Shown here piece after piece: positions 40,118 through 47,500 of a DNA stretch of 47,500 bases (its first letter is position 1; each line of letters opens with the position of its first letter). The notes under the pieces were generated by a model. That model was not told the origin of the DNA, searched no databases, and saw only the letters and a list, made by a program, of their open reading frames with translations. The stretch lies in NCBI RefSeq assembly GCF_964340395.1, contig NC_135563.1, forward strand, positions 12,449,651-12,497,150, written 5' to 3'. Origin of the DNA: Glandiceps talaboti (lineage: Eukaryota > Hemichordata > Enteropneusta > Spengelidae). Position numbers and translations under genes: made by a program.

Positions 40118-43100
40118 AAAACATCTCCCGTCCTAGAAACAATATGCTACGCATCATGCTGCGTCCCCAAATGATGACCTCTATATAACGTGGCAGTAAA
40201 ACTGCTTTGTTTCGTTAGGGATCTGGGGAACGCTACTGAGTGCAGAGACTGATCGTTCCACGAATCCTTCCGGAGTGCCGTTCGTGCTGACGTCATTGTG
40301 TTTGAATCTGTGCGAGTAACCAACAAAGTAACTAACATAGCAAAGCGTGTCGCATCATTTGAAAGTACATTGTACAGACAACGCTTGTCTGTGTACATGG
40401 GGATTTGATTTCACTTTACCCATGTTAAGTATGTGTTTTTTGTCATGGTAACGTGTTTTATTCAGCGTACCTATTGTAGCTTCTTCTTTTTTTTAAATCG
40501 GACCTTGTAGATCCAAGCATTGTAAGTGAGCTTTGGAGGTTGGACAAACAGGCGTATAAATCAGACTTAAACTTACAAGCGGACGGGTGAACGACTGGAT
40601 GGATGGTCATTGATGCATAGCGTCATAGGCATGGAGTGATAGCCATTGATGCATCAAGATGGCATCATCTTAGACATTGGAATTTAGGGTATGTCAGGTA
40701 GGGATTTCCTTTCCCATGTTCGGAGCATGTACATGTACGTAATGCTATATGGAAGTAGGTGTGGGATGTCAGAATGTTGTAAAGATGTTAGGGTAGGGTT
40801 TCCTGTCGGATATCATATGTCGATTCATGTTACAAAACAGTTCGCGTTGAGCATACACAAATCACAAATACAAAAGTCAATAACTGATAATTATCATAGT
40901 TGTTGAATAATGGATTTATTGTATGCGTCATTCACTTTAAATTATAAAATTGTGAAAATATTTGCTTACACTAAATACTTATGGTGTCTGTGGTAACATG
41001 TTGAACCTATACAAGTGTTCTCAAGTTACACAGGATATATCTGGTGTAATGCTAAACCCACTTAAAAGCTATTAGTCAACACGCTTCAAGTTACACCCAA
41101 GAGAACGCTTGTGGGACAACTGTGTGGTGAATCCCCCTTAAATAATTCACCCTAAAATAATTCCCACACTGAATATGACATAATATAATATAAATAAAGG
41201 GTCACTCCCCTTAAAACATATACAGTCAGCTTTCAAGTTACCCTCAACCATGATATAATGTGTTATATAAAGGTTAATGCCCTTTAAACTGGATATATGG
41301 ATGACAAATGGAATTTTATTTCATAATGCAACTATGTGTTTATACTCGAAAAAAGCAGCATATACTAAACCATTGGCTCTAACTCAAAAATCACTGACAC
41401 ATAGTTAAACTATATATCATTATACGTACAGTAACAAACTTTTTACATACATTTTATCTTTTTGTCATTTATTGAGTTACAAACACGGATTTGGTCGATG
41501 CTGTTTCAAATTGTTTTTCCAACTATAAAAAACTAAGTAGACAAATTATGTATTATTGATTAAATAGCCGCTCACTGTTATCCATAAATGAAAACATTAA
41601 AAACAGATAATTGTCCTTGAAAAGCTAGTCTCCGCCGAAGGCATTCCCCCCCCCCCACCCCCCCACCCCCATCCCTACAGCGGTTCTAGGACAAACGCTC
41701 ACCGGACAAACGCCCCCGGAAGGACTGTCATAGCCTACGAATAGAGAACACGTGCTTATTATTACAATTGGAAATATACAAATTGTAAGCCAAAAAATAT
41801 CTCACAATGTTGAACCTAAGCTCTATGTCTCAAGCAAGTTTCATTTCACTCAGTATTTGTATCAAACATCACCATTGACATCTTATTTTCTGTAAAGGAA
41901 ACGAAAAGTCGCTTATCATTAGTTGTGTTTTGATATTCCTCCAGTCATACTTGTATGTTGACTTGTAATATCCAAGGGACCTGTGTAAATATTAGCCTGA
42001 GGCAAGAAATGTGTTAGGAGTCAGTGACAGCAAATGTTATAATCGCAGTTCAAATGGTACTCATTCATTACACGCAAAAGGTGTTACGAATACCACAGGA
42101 TCCGGAGTAATCGGGGGATTGGGTGGTGTTAACGTGTAAAATTGTTAGTGCAAATACCGGAAGAGATTTTCAACTAAACTAGTAGGTTAACAGTGCTGCA
42201 TCTGTCGCTTTTCCATATATATTGAAATGTCATGCACCATGCAGAAACAGTCTGTTTTGTGTTTACTTGTGATTACCTGTGTTTACTCATCGATCAGTTT
42301 GCATACAAATCACTTACAACGTGACCTATGCTGGACATTGTTTATCAATTAAAAATCAGTAAAGTCGTTATTAATTGAAAATCCTAAATGAATACCCGTG
42401 AGGCCATTGTTGATTCTGACTAATTGTCATAATAATGACTTCATACAGAACACATATATAACCGTTAACAACGTATACGTAAGCAGTAAGGCACCGTTCA
42501 ATGTGTATTGCTAGAGAGGCGATAAATCAAAGATTGTCAGAGGAGGTCGAAACTTTTGCAAAGCGGATCAGTGGAGGTGGGGGTCGACATTGAGTAGTGG
42601 ATATCCAAATCAAATAAAATCTCAGGATAGTAATTAACTTCTCCGAAATGATGTATGCTTCAATTAACTTTTACAATTATGAGGCAGGTGATGAGCATGC
42701 TTTCAAATTAATGTCTTTATATCATCCCATCCCACATCCTCCCCCCAGCAGCCATCATAGTGATGATATACGTTCCTTCCCCGCATAAAAAAAAAGCATT
42801 TCTACATGTATTAGTAACTAATACATTAATGCCGAAATCAAGACTAAAGTGGATTCCATACTGGCTTAATATCTCCAAGCAGGTTTTGAGCTCATATTTT
42901 AGATTTATTCTTACACAGGCCACATTAATTTGTAAAGAAACCTCACATGGACTCTGAAGTCGCCTGTCAATGTTACTTTAATGAATGTGGTGTATCAGTG
43001 CGTATCATACGTCACCATGGAGAACACAGTTTTAATTGACAGGACGAACAAAAAATGTATGTAGGAGGAGGGCATTATATTTGTTTAGGAGGCGGTTGTG

Positions 43101-43902
43101 TGATGAAGGGCTCAAAAGGATGCAATCTAGTTCAGTATAACAAAAGCAAGAACTTTCCAGCCCACTCCCGGCCATAAGAACTGACTGCTCCCTAATGACA
43201 GAAACCAGCATTTGAGGCATTATGTACTGATGGAAAAATTGAGTGCATTTATATGATGTTCCGTATAGGGACGGTAAAACACGGCACAGTGGGAGTTAAC
43301 TTCGGGTATGTGTTACCGGGAATGTAATTACAAAGATGATGGATTTTCTCACTTCGAATCATGCTTATTTTCCAATCAATGAAGCGTCAAAATTCAAAAA
43401 TGATATGTCTATTATAGATGAATCATCAAACAAATTTTTAAGGTCTAGAATGTCTTTGAATTTCTTTGCTGGCTGTGGCGGAATTCAAATTCATGCTGCG
43501 TAATAATATATCACGAGGTATTCATCCGAACAGGAGGGTGTAGGTAGATTATTGTCAAACTAAACAGGTCTAACAAGCAACCTGGAGAGACACATTTCAA
43601 ATTTGACAATTTGGCAATTTACATTGTTTGTTATCCTACAGTTTCGTAAAAATGCATCTTCACAGTAGTTTCATAATGTAATTTGTATTTCAAGCACGTC
43701 TTTCGTTCAAATAAAATGGTGGAAGAAACCGTTAGAACAGATAAATTAGTCTGAGCATAAACTGTTTCATATTAGGGTGTACATATTCCTAAACCTGCAA
43801 TAAGGGAGTATTGTAGTGCATGTGCAAAGCTACAAACTAGTCAATTCAGCGTTTATGAACTAATGGGTTTTAAAACATTTCGAAGTGAGCTGTTATTTCT
43901 CG
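40118..43902. other. Intergenic between divergent genes
   Basis: Upstream of both the cytokine-like gene and the 94-aa candidate. No supported exon; a C-rich tract at 41647. Confidence 0.4.
41647..41670 (+). repeat. C-rich homopolymer tract
   Basis: Runs of C broken by single A. Similar runs occur near 5741, 11935 and 27339, and G runs near 1426 and 33131. Confidence 0.8.
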
Positions 43903-44617
43903 ATGAAAAGAAGAATCATGGGGTTCATTGCATTGATTCTATTCATCATGAACACTGTCTGGCTGGAAGTATTGCTGTCAACCATAGCCAGTTTTTGTGT
44001 GAGTGAAAGTTCAAAACAGGGACAAGGCCGTCAAACCAAATACGTGTGTAAACTGTTCTATGTACAACACATGGTTACTTTACTGTTTCACTTATGGGAC
44101 ATATTGCAGCTCGAATAATACTAACACCAGAGACTCTGCAGGAACTCTTAGCAACGAAAAGAGATAGGCATTCCTTTCTTTTACAGTCCAGGCTTCTTCT
44201 GAAACGACTACATAATGGACTTCTATATGTGCAATGTCCTTATTGATACATAACACGATTACTTGCCTGCTTGTAATTTTGTGTTGCCGAGCTATAACTG
44301 TTTAAGCTTATGTGTGTAAACATGTCATGGCCTATATGAGTAAAACGCCAAAGTAACCATGTAATGTGCTATACCTGTTCATAAAGTTGTATGTGCGTAT
44401 TACGTTTCGACTGTTTATTGCTCGCCAGGAAGCACAAGTACAGTTAAACAATATACGTTCAATCACGACGTTTGAGTTATGGTATAAACTGACAATTTAT
44501 CGAGATGTACAGGCCAGTGAGAGGAACTGTGTGAATGATAATCTACGTGACTGTGTGTGTATAAGGAACCAGTCATTATTCAACATGCAACTTCGTACTG
44601 ATATTTTGACAAATTAA
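43903..44617 (+). CDS. Possible small secreted protein, two exons, unrecognised
   Basis: Exon 1 43903-43998, donor GTGAGTG; exon 2 44429-44617 after the acceptor ctgtttattgctcgccag; phase 0 junction; CDS 285 nt, 94 aa. Exon 1 is nearly all signal peptide (MKRRIMGFIALILFIMNTVW onward, ending ASFC). Exon 2 gives a mature chain of about 62 residues with cysteines at 66, 74 and 76 (ERNCVNDNLRDCVC) and one NQS sequon at 79. I do not recognise a family. Support comes from the donor, the acceptor, the matching phase and an AATAAA 92 bases after the stop. Against it: both exons are within the length range of chance open frames in this DNA, and the start context (T at -3) is poor. Confidence 0.38.
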
Positions 44618-44709
44618 TCCAATATAAAACTGACTCAGTGGATTAACTTCAATTTCGAACACTCTCGTTGAGTAGATCACTTATAATAACATGTTGCTCG
44701 TTTCGACAG

Positions 44710-44715
44710 AATAAA
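44710..44715 (+). terminator. Poly(A) signal downstream of the 94-aa candidate gene
   Basis: AATAAA 92 bases past the TAA at 44617, with GT-containing sequence just after it. Confidence 0.35.
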
Positions 44716-47500
44716 TGTACTACTGTGGAAACCGTGCTTCAGCATACTAAGGTAGACACAAACTAAAACACTTGTTGTTCAATTTGGTAAATTACTGATT
44801 GAAATGGGTGGTACCGGCGGCTTTGTTGTATGGATGTAATCTCCCTGTAATGAAGAGTTTGTAAACAATGGAAGTCTCCAAAATGTACACTGCAAGATAA
44901 GATCATTAAAGTCATCAAAACCCCCCCTACGGTGAGTGGAGGGAAAGGACGAAATGTCAATACTACTACTATCAGTGGAGTCATAATAATTATAATGGGC
45001 GATTTTTTTTTTTTTTGACCAACTGAAACACGATTTTAGCTCTAACAGACAACTATTTTCCACACGTAGAATGTCAATCCTATTTTGAACCACATCTATA
45101 ATATTAAAGTCAACATCCCTTCAATAGCTTATATAAACCCATTGCAACAGTAATTCTAGTTTGTGGCTATTTTCAAAGGTTGGTTTCCGCTGTCATACAC
45201 ACAACACCCGTTGTGTAAACATTGTATTGGTGATTAAGACGAAAGATTACCCGAAGGCTACGATTGTTACTTATCACCTGTATAAAACTGTAGAAAACAC
45301 ATAAAACTCGATGCATTAATCAAATATCCCCAGAGAATGGCTCGCCATCGATTAAGTATTCTTCTAGATCAGATTGAAGGAACAGCATTCAAATAAAAGC
45401 GACCGAACTATAGACTCCTTTTCTTGGCCTGATAATTCTTTGATATGATTAATTATCGATTCTACTGTGCATTTCGTAATGCTGTTTTCAAAATTGGTTC
45501 TTGTCAGAGTTCACTCGTACTTTATATTTTCACTGTAACAGTTGCAGATTTGTTGACCTTTTAACAAGAGAATTATTGCATCACAAATAACCAAAGTAGC
45601 GGATCCTCTTTAAGCGTAATTGATAGGTACCCGGTTGGAAACAGTAGTAGGGAATGTCTGGAATCCACAGGAACACAACAGGTCAGTAGACAGAGTTCTA
45701 CACTTGATTGCCTGCCAGTAGACTTATTTTTTGTCTGCTGGCAGTATAAGCTATATTCAGTAATTCAAAGATGTCGCAGTGGTGAACAAAATCAGCGACA
45801 TATGAGTGAATCAATGGTGTGGTGGAATTTATACACATTGCTATGCAAAATATATGAAAAGTGAGAAAAGTGTAAGTAAAGAGCTTTATTTATGAATTGC
45901 CACTTCTAGCTCTTTGTAACTAGATCAATATTTCATACAGTGTAATGTGTTATACAGTTTCTTAACATTGTCGTTGCAAATTTCAACATAATACTCGCAT
46001 AATATAATAGCAATAAACCACCTCCTGGGTGACGCTCATTCGTATATGGAGTCATCTGGTCAAAACCAAGTGGTATACCATCCTCAGGGGTGGGTTATTG
46101 CTTAAATACTAAAAATAATTTCATGGGATGATATATGAGTAATTCTTTGCTATCGTTGCTTTGGGAAAGTGTTGAAATATAGCAAAGATAACTGTTGTGT
46201 CACCACCACAACCACCACCACCAATGATTTTGCTTCCATCTTGTGTAGGTAATCTCAAAGTCCATAATAATAAATGTTCGTTGGTTGAAGTATTTTATTA
46301 AATAATATGGGAGTATATATAAGCTCAGTGTCTATTAGACCATATCTCGGATAATAAATATATGATTCAGTAAGCCATTGCCCCCACGGAGCTAGAAGGT
46401 GTGTTGCACGCGACATGAGATACGCTATTGCGGATAATTCTATTACATTGATGTTGGCATTACATTCATGTTATTCTGCAGCTGGTCAGTCAATAAACAC
46501 TCAGTCCTCGACATACAGTACTTTATTGTCATGTCATCACGTCTGATCATATACTCACTCAGTGACATTCCTATTATGTTTAGTATATATTCTTGTAGAT
46601 TTACTCTCCCAGTTTCGTCGATTGTACTGTAATAATACTCTCATTACATGCCCTATGAAGGTTAATGTGATATTCAATGTATATTGATATTTATAATCAT
46701 GCTTTTCATCTGGGTAGACTGCCCAAATAACTTATTGTGTATTGCAATATAATCTACAGTACTCAACCAACTATCCTGGACGTTCTGATGTGAAATATTG
46801 ACTTGATGTTATATGTCATGATATTATTATTTAAGTTTGTTCCATAACCCAGTACAGTGATGATTGTGTCAGAAAACACCATTTTAGACTTCAACAATGT
46901 AATACATGAGTAGTATATCAAAATCAAATAAAGCTCAAAATAGAATTATGCCACGTTAACCAACTAAAAATTCAGATATACAAATAATGGTTAAACACCA
47001 CTTTTAATTCTAGGTGTCACGTGTCACGATTAAAGGTCGGTCATACACCTTAGGCATTGGTATTGTCTCATGTGAAGTAGGATAGGAAGGTTTCAGGTCT
47101 GACGATTCGAGATTAAATGGCAATTGAGCTCCTACCCTTCAAACTCTCGTGTGTGTACTTTATTCATGTTACAGGCCTCTTGAAAGGTGATTGACCGTCA
47201 AATGGTTCTCTTTTTAACATCTTTGCTTTGTAATATACCGGCATATCGATAAATGATATCAATACCCTTGAATTACTGAAGTAATGACGGATTATCTCCA
47301 TGTATCACGATATAGTTTTCTGTCCTCGATAATTTTGAATTGTTCCGTTTTCTCCCTTACTTCGGAGAAGTCTTACTAGAGTCTTTAAATCAAGACAATT
47401 ATTTTGGCAGAGGATGGGTCTTTGTCAATACGCAGCATATTGCATTCTGTTGACACGTCACTACAGTATCTGAACAGGAGTTGTATGCCTGTTTAGTGTA
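44716..47500. other. Intergenic, window end
   Basis: No supported gene. A 104-codon minus-strand frame at 44779-45093 spans a T homopolymer and has no recognisable domain. The foldback at 46009 lies here. Confidence 0.35.
46009..46102. repeat. Foldback sequence
   Basis: AGCAATAAACCACC (46009-46022) pairs with GGTGGGTTATTGCT (46089-46102) at 13 of 14 positions, enclosing 66 bases with weaker further complementarity. Probably a small foldback element. Confidence 0.4.

Noticed and set aside
40147-40398. 83-codon minus-strand frame upstream of the cytokine-like gene
   Set aside because: It lies in the likely promoter, ends before the TATA box and has no homology I recognise.
44779-45093. 104-codon minus-strand frame with Ser/Asp-rich middle
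   Set aside because: It crosses a long homopolymer (Lys run) and has no recognisable domain or splice support.

Overview
This is an AT-rich, intron-bearing animal genome window. Coding DNA is a small fraction. The genes are split into short exons with GT/AG borders, AATAAA-type signals are present, and microsatellites, homopolymer C/G tracts and decayed non-autonomous repeats are abundant. Nothing is bacterial, organellar or viral. The secreted domains (a C-type lectin with a Cys-rich tail, a PAN/apple domain) and the repeat load suggest a non-vertebrate metazoan, possibly a marine deuterostome or lophotrochozoan. I cannot fix the phylum from sequence alone.

Three spliced genes on the minus strand can be reconstructed with every exon junction in frame. 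(1) 2005-5072: a 211-aa secreted C-type lectin with a 12-cysteine tail, 5 exons, all introns phase 1. (2) 7157-9031: a 120-aa secreted single-PAN-domain protein with an RGD, 4 coding exons, all introns phase 1. (3) 37296-39891: a 226-aa secreted, cysteine-free (mature part), multiply glycosylated, all-helical protein in five exons with intron phases 1-0-0-0. That exon plan, the distribution of helices over exons, the last-helix hydrophobic pattern, a TATA box and an AU-rich nonamer just after the stop together point to a class I four-helix cytokine of the IL-6/G-CSF type. This is the most exciting object in the window, because such ligands are essentially a vertebrate story.

A weaker two-exon plus-strand gene (43903-44617) would encode a 94-aa secreted peptide with an AATAAA 92 bases after its stop. 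Two more minus-strand segments (32375-32993 and 35052-35228) look exon-like but are unproven.

Between genes 2 and 3 lies about 28 kb with no convincing protein gene. It holds two copies of a ~440-bp inverted-repeat element (13713-14152, 27145-27588), an element with three internal tandem units (16020-16430, with relatives at 2935 and 6115), a tRNA-derived SINE (23331-23600), a duplicated segment carrying perfect DR1 nuclear-receptor-type motifs (28210, 28497), a 1.8-kb segment between direct repeats (29796-31680), and a pre-miRNA-like hairpin at 26705-26778. The three firm genes all encode small secreted proteins with immune-type domains, but they are far apart and the sequence shows no evidence that they act together.
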